Origin: VAYN01 sp964540905
GTDB taxonomy: Bacteria > Actinomycetota > Thermoleophilia > Solirubrobacterales > 70-9
Direction: 5' to 3'
Assembly (NCBI GenBank): GCA_964540905.1
Contig: CAZIOS010000014.1
Coordinates: 1-64,000 of the forward strand
DNA: 64,000 nt
Shown here: positions 50,794 to 59,357 of the stretch, one piece after another
Numbering within the stretch: the stretch's first letter is position 1
How the letters are laid out: every line of letters starts with the position of its first letter
Translations under genes and position numbers: made by a program
The notes under the pieces: generated by a model
Databases searched by the model: none
Told to the model about the DNA's origin: nothing
Seen by the model: only the letters and a program-made list of their open reading frames with translations

Positions 50794-51060
50794 GTGAGCC
50801 CCCAGGAGCGCTTCGCCGCCAATCTCCGCCACGCCCGCACAAAAGCCGGCATCTCCCAGGAAGAGCTGGGCTACCGCTGTGAGCTGCACCGAACCGAGAT
50901 CTCCCTGCTCGAGCGGGCGGGCCGCGAGCCGCGCCTGAGCACGATCGTCAAGCTCGCCGGCTCGCTCGAAACGACGGTCGCCGAGCTCGCGGAGGGCATC
51001 GGCTGGCTGCCCGAGAAGCACCGCTTCGACGTCAAGCGCGCACCCGCGACCGGCGCCTGA
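50794..51060 (+). CDS. XRE-family HTH regulator
   Basis: An 88-residue protein from GTG 50794: RFAANLRHARTKAGISQEEL, GYRCELHRTEISLLERAG and LSTIVKLAGSLETTVAELAE, followed by a short tail. It is a relative of the element-borne XRE protein at 40193-40477, sharing LHRTEI and the following helix. An upstream ATG at 50680 would add 38 unlikely residues. It is isolated between thrC and the LeuRS-like gene, so its target is unknown. Confidence 0.8.
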   Translation: MSPQERFAANLRHARTKAGISQEELGYRCELHRTEISLLERAGREPRLSTIVKLAGSLETTVAELAEGIGWLPEKHRFDVKRAPATGA

Positions 51061-51289
51061 GCAAACGATGAAGTGAGGCGGGGCGCGCCGGCCGGGCCGG
51101 CCTCCCAGAACGCGTCGTCGACGCTGTCCTGACTCTGACTGGTCCTCCTTTGCCACCTCAAGGCGGTTCCTGTCGCGAGAGCCCCGCCTCCTTCACCGAT
51201 TTGATCGCCCGGCAGGTGCATTCATAACAGACCCCTCTGTAACAATCAACTGTCTTTGCTTAATAAGGACGTCTGTCACAGCTAGCGCT
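51061..51289. other. Intergenic region after the XRE gene
   Basis: About 230 bp between two convergent genes. The right half (51230-51280) is AT-rich with several CAGAC/CTGT words, but no clear hairpin was drawn. Nothing else is recognisable. Confidence 0.4.
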
Positions 51290-53518
51290 CTACGGGGCAG
51301 CGGGCGTACCGGCGAAGTCGACCGGGATCGCCGCCGCATCGGGCCACTCCCCGACCAGATCGGGGCTGAAGCGGCCGCCGCTGTCGAGCAGCAACTGCTC
51401 GGCGATGTGCGGCGCAAACGGAGCGAGGGCGCGGGTCAGCAGGGCCAGTGCCGCGACCTGCGCCTCGGCGTCGGCGCGGTCGAGCTGGCCGCGCCGCTCG
51501 ACGACCCGCTTCTCGAAATCCTGAATCCGCTCGAAGAGCCGGGTCAGGTTGCGGATCGCCTTGTGCATCTGCAGCTGCTCGGCGTCCTCGGTGATCCGGG
51601 CGAGGCCGTTCTCGCACCATTTGCGCAGGCGGTCGCGCATGAACTCGGTGTCCGCCGCCGCCTCCTCGTCGTGCGGGGTCTCCTCCAGCAGCGCCAGGCG
51701 GTCGTGCGAGTAGGTCCAGAGATTGCGCAGGAAGCGGTTGGCGAAGCGCAGGGCGCCGTCGCTCCAGTTCAGCGTCTTCGCCGGGCCGGCGGCGTAGAGG
51801 ATCGCCAGCCGCACCGTGTCCGCCCCGTATTGCTCGACCAGCTCGTCGGGGTCGACGACGTTGCCGAGGTGCTTGCTCATCTTGCGGCCGTCGGCGATCA
51901 CCATCTCGTGGAAGAGGCAGCCGGCGAAGGGCTCGCCGTCGGCGAGGAAGGAGAGCGGGCCGATGTCGCGCAGGGCCTTGGTCACGACCCTCTGGTCGAA
52001 GACGAAGCCGCCGCTGTCGCCGCCGGCGACCAGGCGCTCGGCCGGCAGCCACTCGCGCAGCTCAGGGTGGCTGAACATCTCCCGCTCGCGCCCCTCGGGC
52101 GGCACCGCGGCCGGGATCCAGAGCCAGAGCGCGTCGAAGTGGCAGTCGAGCGTGTCGGTCTCGCGCTTGGCGGCGGCGCCGCAGCGCGGGCAGGGGACGT
52201 CGACGAAGTCGGGGCGCTCGGCCAGGGGATTCCCTTCGCCGGAGGGCAGGATGTCGCGCGGCAGCACCACCGGCAGCTCGGCCGCCGGCACCGGCACCGC
52301 GCCGCACTCGCCGCAATGGACGATCGGGATCGGCGTGCCCCAGGAGCGCTGGCGCGAGATCGAGAAGTCGTTGGCGCGGTAGCGCTTCGCCGCGCGGGCA
52401 CCGACGACCGGGGGCGCCTCCTCCTCCCCCACCTCGCCCGACTCGCCGACGCGCTCGATCCGGCGACCGATCTCGGCGTCGGCCTCGTCGACGGCGGGGA
52501 TGCCGAGCGCCGCGGTCGGGCCGAAGCGGGCGTCGACGAGCGGCGAGACCAGGACCGGCAGCTGCTCGCCCGTCGGCCCGGCGATCGAGGCGCCGGTGTC
52601 GACCACCGGCACCGAGCGGGCGTCGCGGGCGCTGCGCTCCCAACCGCCCGAGCGCAGCTTCTCCAGCTCCTCCCTCACCTCCGGGCCGTCCGCCCAGACC
52701 TCGAGATCGGGGTGACGGGGCGATAGCAGGACGAAGCTGGCCAGCGCCACGGCGTCGGCGTGAGGGCTGAAGACGGTGAGCCCGCCGCGGGCCTCGCCGC
52801 CGTCGAGATCCAGCTCGACCCCGTCGCTGCGGCCAAGGATGTAGCGCTGGGTGGCGAGCGAGAGGTCGTCCCAGTTGCGCAGCTCGCCGGTGTTGCGGTC
52901 GTTCTCCTCCAGGTAGGGGGTGATCTCGAGGAACCAGGTCGGGCGCCGGATCAGCCGCACCTCGTTGTGGCAGCGCCAGCAGCGGCCGTCCTCGACCTGG
53001 ATCGAGGCCAGCGTCGTCTGGCAGGTGTCGCACCAGTCGACCGTTGCGTCCTCGCGATAGATCAGCCCCGCCTCGAGCAGGGTCAGGAACAGCCACTGCG
53101 ACCAGCGGTACTGGCTCTCGTCGGAGCTGTAGAAGGCGCGGTCGTAGTCGAAGGAGAAGCCGAGCCGCCGCATCTGGCCGAGCATCCGCTCGCCGCAGCT
53201 CTCGACCCAGTCGGCGGGCGGGATCTGGCGCTCGATCGCCGCCAGCTCGGCCGGCAGGCCGAAGGCGTCGAAGCCGAAGCCGAACAGGACCGCGTCGCCG
53301 CGGGCGCGGCGGAAGCGCGCGTAGGCGTCGCCGATCGAGTAGTCGCGGACGTGGCCCATGTGCAGGTTGCCGGAGGTGAACGGGCTCGAGGGCTTGACGT
53401 AGACGCGCGCCTGGCCCTCGCCCGGCCGCGGTGCCTCGAAGTCGCCCCGCTGCTCCCAGGCGTCCTGGCGCTCGGCCTCGATCCGCCCCGCCTCGTAAGT
53501 TGGCTTCTGTCCGCTCAT
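51290..53518 (-). CDS. Short, divergent leucyl-tRNA synthetase-like protein
   Basis: Class I synthetase of 742 residues, well short of the usual 800-860 of LeuRS. LeuRS features are SSPFTSGNLHMGHVRDYSIG (HIGH), GFDAFGLPAELAAIE, a zinc-like WCDTCQT...RCWRCH, ISRQRSWGTPIPIVHC, GRKMSKHLGNVVDPDELVEQ (KMSKS is KMSKH) and AGPAKTLNWSDGALRFANRF. The CP1 editing insert is eroded: the Thr-rich motif of 'TTRPDTLFGAT' reads SPHADAVALASF, and 'MAVPAHDERD' reads LGIPAVDEAD. The C-terminal tail domain is missing. A paralogue with altered or lost editing is likely. Whether another leuS exists outside the window is unknown. Confidence 0.85.
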   Translation of the reverse strand: MSGQKPTYEAGRIEAERQDAWEQRGDFEAPRPGEGQARVYVKPSSPFTSGNLHMGHVRDYSIGDAYARFRRARGDAVLFGFGFDAFGLPAELAAIERQIPPADWVESCGERMLGQMRRLGFSFDYDRAFYSSDESQYRWSQWLFLTLLEAGLIYREDATVDWCDTCQTTLASIQVEDGRCWRCHNEVRLIRRPTWFLEITPYLEENDRNTGELRNWDDLSLATQRYILGRSDGVELDLDGGEARGGLTVFSPHADAVALASFVLLSPRHPDLEVWADGPEVREELEKLRSGGWERSARDARSVPVVDTGASIAGPTGEQLPVLVSPLVDARFGPTAALGIPAVDEADAEIGRRIERVGESGEVGEEEAPPVVGARAAKRYRANDFSISRQRSWGTPIPIVHCGECGAVPVPAAELPVVLPRDILPSGEGNPLAERPDFVDVPCPRCGAAAKRETDTLDCHFDALWLWIPAAVPPEGREREMFSHPELREWLPAERLVAGGDSGGFVFDQRVVTKALRDIGPLSFLADGEPFAGCLFHEMVIADGRKMSKHLGNVVDPDELVEQYGADTVRLAILYAAGPAKTLNWSDGALRFANRFLRNLWTYSHDRLALLEETPHDEEAAADTEFMRDRLRKWCENGLARITEDAEQLQMHKAIRNLTRLFERIQDFEKRVVERRGQLDRADAEAQVAALALLTRALAPFAPHIAEQLLLDSGGRFSPDLVGEWPDAAAIPVDFAGTPAAP

Positions 53519-53531
53519 TTCACACTCAAGG

Positions 53532-53546
53532 CTAACTTAGCGTTAG
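53532..53546. promoter_or_regulatory. Operator-like palindrome CTAAC-N5-GTTAG
   Basis: CTAAC (53532-53536) and GTTAG (53542-53546) are reverse complements around TTAGC, 14 bp before the LeuRS-like start and in the control region shared with the divergent gene at 53630. A dimeric repressor site is plausible. Confidence 0.35.
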
Positions 53547-53571
53547 GCTCGCGGCGTCATCCAAGAGACGA

Positions 53572-53599
53572 CCCCGGGGTGCTGGTAACACCACCGGGG
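53572..53599 (+). promoter_or_regulatory. Structured 5' leader hairpin
   Basis: Outer stem CCCCGG 53572-53577 with CCGGGG 53594-53599 and inner stem GGTG 53578-53581 with CACC 53589-53592, loop CTGGTAA. It is followed by CCTGGCC and a second small hairpin GACC/GGTC whose loop holds the GGGAGG ribosome site for the TTG start at 53630. The plan matches the leader at 39842-39872 inside the mobile element. Confidence 0.6.
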
Positions 53600-53629
53600 C
53601 CTGGCCGAGACCTAAAGGGAGGTCCCAAC

Positions 53630-54001
53630 TTGGGGGAGATTAGAGAAACGGCCGCGGTTGCAGTGGATAGCTGCTATCCGGACGCGATCGCGCGCGCCCG
53701 CGAAGCCGCCGACAGGGCGAGCGATCCGGTCATGGCGGCGGTCGAGATGGCGATCACGCTGGCGGAGCGGAATCCGGAGGGCGCCCGCATGGCTCTGTGG
53801 CGCCTGCAGGCCGACTGGGAGACGCTGAAAGAGCTCGAGCGGGGGCTCGGCAGCGAGCCCACCTGGGCGGCGCTGCGAATCGGCGCGGTGATCCAGCTGG
53901 CTCGTGCCGAGCTGGCCTCACCCGCCCCGCAGCTGCGCCGGCTCCTGCCGGAGATACTCGCGTGGCTCAGCGACGCCAAGCCGGAGCGGGTGAGCCCCTA
54001 A
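53630..54001 (+). CDS. Unknown 123-residue protein
   Basis: Start is TTG 53630 with GGGAGG seven bases upstream, directly after two leader hairpins. The protein is helical and soluble: AREAADRASDPVMAAVEMAI, LAERNPEGARMALWRLQADW, ETLKELERGLGSEPTWAALR and a final QLRRLLPEILAWLSDAKPER. No family is recognised. Long readings upstream of the TTG are antisense to the LeuRS-like gene. It converges on gtrA with a 10-bp gap. Confidence 0.65.
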   Translation: MGEIRETAAVAVDSCYPDAIARAREAADRASDPVMAAVEMAITLAERNPEGARMALWRLQADWETLKELERGLGSEPTWAALRIGAVIQLARAELASPAPQLRRLLPEILAWLSDAKPERVSP

Positions 54002-54011
54002 CGGGGCCCAA

Positions 54012-54443
54012 TCACTGTGCGAAGGTCCAGAGCTTGTTGCCGAGGAAGTTGAACGGCATCGCGACGGCAACGGCGATCGCCTGCGCGGTCAGTTCGCCGG
54101 CGACCTCGCCGCGCAGCAGCGCCTCCAGCACGACCAGGTTCAGCCCCAGCGAGGCGAGGCTGACGGCGAAGAAACGGGCCGCCTGAAAGCCGGCCGGGCC
54201 GTCGCCGGGGGCGAAGGTCCAGTAGCGATTCCAGAGGAAGTTGTTGCTGACGGCGACGGCGAAGGCGCCGATCGCGGCGATCGTGTGCTGGACCCCAAGG
54301 CTGCTGACGAGGACGGCGAAGACGGCGAGGTTGATCAGGTAGCCGGAGCCGCCGACCAGCGCGAACTTGAGCAGCTGCACCCAGTTGGCGGGCTGCCGCG
54401 CCGCAGCGCCGAGGCGGTAGGCGAGCTCGCTGGGGCCGCTCAT
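54012..54443 (-). CDS. GtrA-family membrane protein
   Basis: A 143-residue membrane protein with four hydrophobic helices: LLKFALVGGSGYLINLAVFA, TIAAIGAFAVAVSNNFLWNR, FFAVSLASLGLNLVVLEALL and TAQAIAVAVAMPFNFLGNKL. The motifs FALVGGSGYLINL, NNFLWNRYWTF and NFLGNKLWTF are diagnostic of GtrA. These proteins are thought to move lipid-linked sugars across the membrane. Its start overlaps the stop of the glycosyltransferase (ATGA), supporting a shared surface-glycan role. Confidence 0.93.
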   Translation of the reverse strand: MSGPSELAYRLGAAARQPANWVQLLKFALVGGSGYLINLAVFAVLVSSLGVQHTIAAIGAFAVAVSNNFLWNRYWTFAPGDGPAGFQAARFFAVSLASLGLNLVVLEALLRGEVAGELTAQAIAVAVAMPFNFLGNKLWTFAQ

Positions 54444-56020
54444 TCGCCCGCTTCCGGATGGGACGGGGTCGTCCGCGCTGCGGCGCCGAGGCCGGCGCGG
54501 CTGGCAGGCGGGCCGTCGATCACCACGGCGGCGCTGCCGAAGCCGGTGGGCACCGCGCTGAGGATGTGGAAGGGAATCTGCACCGGGCGTTTCGAGACGT
54601 AGCGGGTCAGGGTGAGGCGGTCGAGCCGGAATCGCTGCACGGGTCGAAAGGAGGGCGGCAGGTTAGCGGCCGGCTCGGCGACGAGGGGCTTGCTGACGAC
54701 GTCCACCTCGCTCACCCGCTCCTGCCCGCCGTACATCCGCAGCGCGTGATCGCGAAGGTACCAGCGCACCGGATCGGCGGCCAGCCTCCAGGTGACGATG
54801 GCGCGCGGTACCCGCGCCGGCCCGAGTTCCTTGGTGAGGGTGCGGAAGTCCGGCCGCTGCAGGTTCGGGGTCTGGGTGACGTGGACGTCGAAGGCGAGCC
54901 AGTAGGCGCAGAGGGCGACGGCGAGCAGCAGCCCGAGCCGGCGGGCGCCGGCGACGGCGAAGCCAAGCGCCACCGCCGCCAGCAAGGGGACCAGCGCCGG
55001 CAGCAGGTTGCGCTCGACCACGTAGTCCTTGCCGGCCAGGGCGGCGATGGCGGTCAGCGCCGCCACCCCCAGCCCCAGTACCAGCCCGAGGCCGGCGCGC
55101 CGCCGCTCGTGGCGGCTGCCACGGATCAGGATCAGAGCCAGGGCGGCGCCGATCAGCAGCGCCGGGATCAGCGCGTAGCGCTCGCGCGGCGGCTCCGCGA
55201 TCACGTGTCCGGTTTCGCCGATCAGGAAGCTGACGCCCGTCTCCCAGAAGCGCAGCGAGAGAGGGCTGTTTTCGATCCAGCCGATGTGGGTGGGATTGGT
55301 CTGGGCGCTCAGCAGCGGCAGCAGCGCCAGCCCGACCGCGAAGACGGCGCCGAGCGCCGGCAGCAGGACGCGCCAGCGCGATCTCAGCGCCACCAGCAGC
55401 CAGGCCGCCTCGATCGCGACCGGGAAGACGGCGAAGTAGTGGCTGCAGAGGGCGAGGGCCGAAGCCAGCGCCCAGAAGCCGAGGTCGCGGCCGCGGCGAG
55501 TGTCCAGCGCCCGCACGAAGAAGTACATCGAGAGCGCCCCGAAGAAGACCAGCGGCGCGTAGGAGCGGGCCTCCTGCGAATACCAGATCAGCATCGGGTT
55601 GACAGCGACCAGCGCGGCAAGCAGGAGGCCGGCGCGCCGGCTCGCCAGCTGGCGGCCGATCAGGTAGCCGACCGGCACCGTCGCCGCCCCGAACAGGGCC
55701 GAGAGCGAGCGCAGTCCGAATTCGCTGCTGCCGAAAGCCTTCGCCCAGCCCCAGGCGAGCACGTAGTAGAGCGGCGGGTTGGACTCGCTCGCCTTGACCT
55801 CGTGCAGCATCTGGCCGAAGCTGCCGGGGATCACCCGCATCGCCGTGATCACCTCGTCGTGGTGGTAGCTCTGCAGACCGAGGCTGGCGAAGCGGACGGC
55901 GACCCCGAGCGCGGTCAGGCCGGCGAGCCCCCAGAGGGCGAGCGAGCGGGCCGAGACCGCGGGCTTATCCCCGGCCTCGACCGGGCGGATGGCGGCGACG
56001 GGGGCCGCGGGAGTGTTCAC
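54440..56020 (-). CDS. Membrane glycosyltransferase (GT39/ArnT-like)
   Basis: A 526-residue multi-pass protein with about eleven membrane helices. The acidic motif near the N-terminus, SYHHDEVITAMRVIPGSFGQ followed by SNPPLYYVLAWGW, is the lipid-sugar site of the PMT/ArnT superfamily, and LGYLIGRQLASRRAGLLLAA-type helices follow (here PVGYLIGRQLASRRAG). The C-terminal 170 residues are a soluble outer domain. It probably transfers a sugar from a polyprenyl carrier, supplied by the coupled GtrA protein. Acceptor unknown. Confidence 0.88.
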   Translation of the reverse strand: MNTPAAPVAAIRPVEAGDKPAVSARSLALWGLAGLTALGVAVRFASLGLQSYHHDEVITAMRVIPGSFGQMLHEVKASESNPPLYYVLAWGWAKAFGSSEFGLRSLSALFGAATVPVGYLIGRQLASRRAGLLLAALVAVNPMLIWYSQEARSYAPLVFFGALSMYFFVRALDTRRGRDLGFWALASALALCSHYFAVFPVAIEAAWLLVALRSRWRVLLPALGAVFAVGLALLPLLSAQTNPTHIGWIENSPLSLRFWETGVSFLIGETGHVIAEPPRERYALIPALLIGAALALILIRGSRHERRRAGLGLVLGLGVAALTAIAALAGKDYVVERNLLPALVPLLAAVALGFAVAGARRLGLLLAVALCAYWLAFDVHVTQTPNLQRPDFRTLTKELGPARVPRAIVTWRLAADPVRWYLRDHALRMYGGQERVSEVDVVSKPLVAEPAANLPPSFRPVQRFRLDRLTLTRYVSKRPVQIPFHILSAVPTGFGSAAVVIDGPPASRAGLGAAARTTPSHPEAGE

Positions 56021-56099
56021 AAAGCTGGAGATTCGACAGGTTGGCTCAACGGGCCTTCAAGCGCGGCTAAGCCGGAGATAAAGGCCGCGGGGGACGGAC

Positions 56100-58523
56100 T
56101 CAGGGCGCGCAGCGGCTCTTCGGCATCTGCCGTTGCGGTCCGAACGATGGTGGCACAGCGCCGGCACCCGCGCCCCAGCGGGGGTTGGGACGGCGGCCGA
56201 GCCGGAAGGAGAGCGTGGCGCCGCGGGCGAGCGCGCAGTAGGTCGTCCAGGGCTGGTCGAGGGCATGGCCGTCGAGGCGCAGCGAGCGGATGTAGCCGCC
56301 GTGGCCGGCGCCGAGGATCAGCGCCCGGCGGCCGTGCGGGAGGCGGATTTCGGCGCGGCGGAAGAGCGGGCTGGAGATCGCCAGCAGCCCCACCCCCGGC
56401 ACTGCCGGGTAGAGGCCGAGGGCGCCGAACGCGTACCAGGCCGAGAGCGTGCCGAGGTCGTCGTTGCCGGGGTAGCCGTCGGGGGCGGTGGAGTACAGGG
56501 AGAGACCGCGGCGCACCGCCTCCTGGGTGCGGAAGGGCTGGCGCAGCCAGTCGTAGAGCCAGGGAGTCGCCAGGGTCGGCTCGTTGCCGAGCAGGGCGTG
56601 GTCGGTATGGGTGCCGCCGGGGCCGGCGTTGAGCGCGCGCAGGAAGTGGCGCAACCGCGCCGTCGCCCGCGCCCGGCCGCCCATCTTGCGGAACAGCCCG
56701 GCCGGGTCCTGGGGGACCATCCAGGTGTACTGGGCGGAGTCGCCCTCGACGAAGCCGCCGCCGTCGAGGTTGTTGTACGGCTGCGGGAAGCCGCCGTCGG
56801 CGTAGCGCGGCTCGATCATCCCGCTCGCCGGTTCGTAGAGCCGCCGCCACTGGCCGGAGCTGCGGATGAACTGGCGGTAGGTCGAGCGCTGGCCCAGCTG
56901 GCGGGCGGCGAACTGGGCGATCGCGAAGTCGTCGACGTCGTACTCGAGCGAGGTCGCCGCCGAGCCCCAGACGGCTTCCGGACTGCCGTAGATCGAGTTG
57001 GCGTTGCGGGTGTTGGTGTCGAGGTCGAAGGGGACGTAGCCGAGCGCCAGATAGGCGCTCAGCCCCTGGCGCTCGACGTATTCGCCGTTGGCGCTGTGGC
57101 AGGGTTCGCTCGCGCCCTTGACCATCGCCGCCAGCGCCGCTTCGCGATTGAAGCCGGTGGCGCCGAAGGCCGCCGCCGAGGCGAGGATCGGGTCGGCCGA
57201 GTCGCCGACCATGGTCATGCTCTGGCCGTTGGCGTAGGGCCAGCGCGGCAGGCAGCCGCTCTGCTCGGCGTCGGCGAGCAGCGAGCGCATCATCCCGTTG
57301 GCCCGCCGCGGTGCCAGCAGCGCCAGCAGCTGCACCTCGCTGCGGTAGATGTCCCAGCCGGAGAAGTCGGCGTACTGGGTGTAGCCGCGGGCGCGGTGGA
57401 CCTGGCCGTCCATCCCCGGGTAGGCGCCGCCGACGTCGCTGAAGGTGCGCGGCGCCAGGAAGGCGTGGTAGAGCGCGGTGTAGAAGGTATCGAGGTGGCG
57501 GCGCGAGCCGCCGCTGACCCGGACCCGGCCCAGGGCGGCGTTCCAGGCGCCGCGCGCCCGCGCCGCGACGGCGCCGAAGCCGAGCCCGCCCTCTTCCGCC
57601 GCGAGGTTGGCGCGGGCGTCGGCGACGCTGACGAAGGAGACGCCGACCCGGGCCAGCACCGTGCGGTTGCCGCTGGTGTCGAAGCTGGCGTAGGCGCCGG
57701 CGTCGGCCGTCGTCGCCGGGTTGGCGGGCGGCGCCTGGGTCTGACTGGCGCCGAGCGAGCCGGGTTCGAGCCGATTGCCGTCCCAGGTTCCGAAGGAGTC
57801 GAAGCGGCGGTCGAAGACGGCGGCGAAGTAGACCCGGTAGCGCGGCCGCTGCCCGCAGAAGAGGCCGCTGGAGGCGCTGCCGTCGATTTCGTCCGCGGCG
57901 GGATTGACCTGGACTTCGGCGAGGTCGTCGGGCTGGGCGCTGCCGCCGGCGTCGATCAGGACGCTCGCGTGCGGGTTGGCGGGAAAGGTGAAGCGGGCGA
58001 TGCCGGCGCGGGTGCTCGCCGTGAGCTCGGTCTCGATCGCGCCGCCGTGGACCGGGTTGAGGCGAACCGCGTAGTAACCGGGATGGGCGCGCTCGCTGGC
58101 ATGGGAGAAGCCAGGCTGGAACTCGCCGTCGAGGCCGGATCCGGCGGCGGCCGGGGAGGTTTCGAGCGGCTCGGTCGTCGGCAGGAAGGGGAAGTCGCCG
58201 TAGATCGCGCAGCCGGCGCCGCTGAGGTGGGTGAGGCTGAAGCCCTTGAGGTGGGAGTCGCGGTAGTCGTAGCCGCCGCCCCCGTGGACGTCGGCGGGCG
58301 TCGTGTCGGGGCTCCACTGGACCATCCCGAAGGGCACCGTCGCGCCGGGGAAGTTGTGGCCGCCACCGAAGGTCCCCGGCCCCGGCCGGGTGCCGGCGAA
58401 GGGGTCGACGCGGCTGGCGAGGTCGCTGGCGCCGGCGGCAGGCGCGAGCGCCGCCAGCCCCAGCAGCGCTGCCAGGATCGTCGTGCCTGCTCTGTGGGTG
58501 GATTTCCGGGGCTTACGCGTAAT
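56100..58523 (-). CDS. Secreted GH92 glycosidase (alpha-mannosidase family)
   Basis: About 807 residues. A Sec signal peptide (ILAALLGLAALAPAAGA) precedes the GH92 fold: VDPFAGTRPGPGTFGGGHNF, FPGATVPFGMVQWSPDTTP, LTHLSGAGCAIYGDFPF, then the catalytic (alpha/alpha)6 domain with FSGWDIYRSEVQLLALL, DNTRNANSIYGSPEAV-like region, YTWMVPQDPAGLF, GNEPTLATPWLYDW and YPGNDDLGTLSAWYAFGALG. No ATG, GTG or TTG precedes the signal peptide in frame before the divergent gene begins. The only reasonable start is ATT at 58523, with GGAG seven bases upstream. GH92 enzymes remove alpha-mannose in a calcium-dependent way. It lies beside a glycosyltransferase pair. Confidence 0.85.
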   Translation of the reverse strand: MTRKPRKSTHRAGTTILAALLGLAALAPAAGASDLASRVDPFAGTRPGPGTFGGGHNFPGATVPFGMVQWSPDTTPADVHGGGGYDYRDSHLKGFSLTHLSGAGCAIYGDFPFLPTTEPLETSPAAAGSGLDGEFQPGFSHASERAHPGYYAVRLNPVHGGAIETELTASTRAGIARFTFPANPHASVLIDAGGSAQPDDLAEVQVNPAADEIDGSASSGLFCGQRPRYRVYFAAVFDRRFDSFGTWDGNRLEPGSLGASQTQAPPANPATTADAGAYASFDTSGNRTVLARVGVSFVSVADARANLAAEEGGLGFGAVAARARGAWNAALGRVRVSGGSRRHLDTFYTALYHAFLAPRTFSDVGGAYPGMDGQVHRARGYTQYADFSGWDIYRSEVQLLALLAPRRANGMMRSLLADAEQSGCLPRWPYANGQSMTMVGDSADPILASAAAFGATGFNREAALAAMVKGASEPCHSANGEYVERQGLSAYLALGYVPFDLDTNTRNANSIYGSPEAVWGSAATSLEYDVDDFAIAQFAARQLGQRSTYRQFIRSSGQWRRLYEPASGMIEPRYADGGFPQPYNNLDGGGFVEGDSAQYTWMVPQDPAGLFRKMGGRARATARLRHFLRALNAGPGGTHTDHALLGNEPTLATPWLYDWLRQPFRTQEAVRRGLSLYSTAPDGYPGNDDLGTLSAWYAFGALGLYPAVPGVGLLAISSPLFRRAEIRLPHGRRALILGAGHGGYIRSLRLDGHALDQPWTTYCALARGATLSFRLGRRPNPRWGAGAGAVPPSFGPQRQMPKSRCAP

Positions 58524-58535
58524 GTTCCCGCTCCG

Positions 58536-59177
58536 ATGCGGGGGTGGACTGCAATCTTGACGGCGCTGGCGGCGACCGCCTGCGCGCTCGCCCTGGCGAT
58601 CGCCTTCGGCGGTCACAGGGAATCGAAACCCGTGCCGGGCGGCGTCGAAGCGGTCTTCGGCCAGCCGACCGTCGCGATCGTCTCCCCCCGCAACGGCGCC
58701 CGCCAGACCAGCCGCGCCGTGGTGGTCAAGGTCGACGTCGCCAACTTCGAGCTGGCGCCGCGCCAGTTCGGCGGCGAACCGCAGCTCGGCGAGGGCAACC
58801 TCCGCTTCAGCCTCAACCGCGTCCCCGACTGCGTCGACCCGGCCAAACTGCAGAAAGCGATCGACAGCTCGATCGGCAACGGCCGCCTCGTCGGCGCCTC
58901 CTTCGACTACCCCCGCTACTCCGGCCCCAACGGCGTCCTCGCCGAGCGGGTCGGCAGCGCCGGCAGCTACTCGCCGGCGACCCAGCCGGAGATCTACTAC
59001 CACGGCCTCGTCCCCGGCTTCTACCGCCTCGTCGTCGCCCTGGCCCAGAACAACGGCGCCGCCACCCTCTTCCACGCCGTCACCAACTTCCAGATCCTGC
59101 AGCCTCCGGGCCACACCCCCAAAGTCTGCGCGCCGGGCAAGGTGCCGAGCGCGAAGGCGGCGGCGAGGCTCGAATAG
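58536..59177 (+). CDS. Small secreted or membrane-anchored protein
   Basis: A 213-residue protein divergent from the GH92 gene, 12 bp from its start. The N-terminus WTAILTALAATACALALAIA is a signal peptide or anchor. The mature part is beta-rich: VFGQPTVAIVSPRNGARQTS, AVVVKVDVANFELAP and the central NLRFSLNRVPDCV, then GFYRLVVALAQNNGAATLFH and a final Cys. The 'AVVVKVDVANFEL...G.LRFSL' layout resembles domains of cell-surface proteins that coat or bind carbohydrate, but I do not name a family. Two Cys could form a disulfide. Confidence 0.7.
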   Translation: MRGWTAILTALAATACALALAIAFGGHRESKPVPGGVEAVFGQPTVAIVSPRNGARQTSRAVVVKVDVANFELAPRQFGGEPQLGEGNLRFSLNRVPDCVDPAKLQKAIDSSIGNGRLVGASFDYPRYSGPNGVLAERVGSAGSYSPATQPEIYYHGLVPGFYRLVVALAQNNGAATLFHAVTNFQILQPPGHTPKVCAPGKVPSAKAAARLE

Positions 59178-59197
59178 GACGGGCGGTTGGGAGGGGT

Positions 59198-59328
59198 CGG
59201 GTGCCCCTCTACCTTCGCTGGGATTTTCGCCGTTAACGCACTCTCTCTCGCCGAGAGCTCCAGTGCCCGTCAGCGAGAGACGGGCAGTTAACGGCGAAAA
59301 TCCCAGCGCAGTGGGAGGGACACCCTGC
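59198..59328. repeat. Large REP/MITE-like inverted repeat
   Basis: A perfect 22-bp inverted repeat (59216-59237 with 59287-59308) lies within a longer imperfect one: the outer GGGTGCCCCTC side (from about 59198) pairs with GAGGGACACCC (to about 59328). Inside are two further hairpins, CTCTC/GAGAG and GCCCGTC/GACGGGC. The whole fills the gap between the small secreted gene and the ABC operon. The core GGGATTTTCGCCG occurs again at 11829-11841. Confidence 0.75.
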
Positions 59329-59357
59329 TCCCTTTGACCCACCCCTGGACTCAATAC

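Noticed and set aside
56133..59177. A 1014-codon plus-strand frame over the GH92 gene
   Set aside because: Antisense noise to GH92. Only its last part, from ATG 58536, is a real gene, which I annotated separately.
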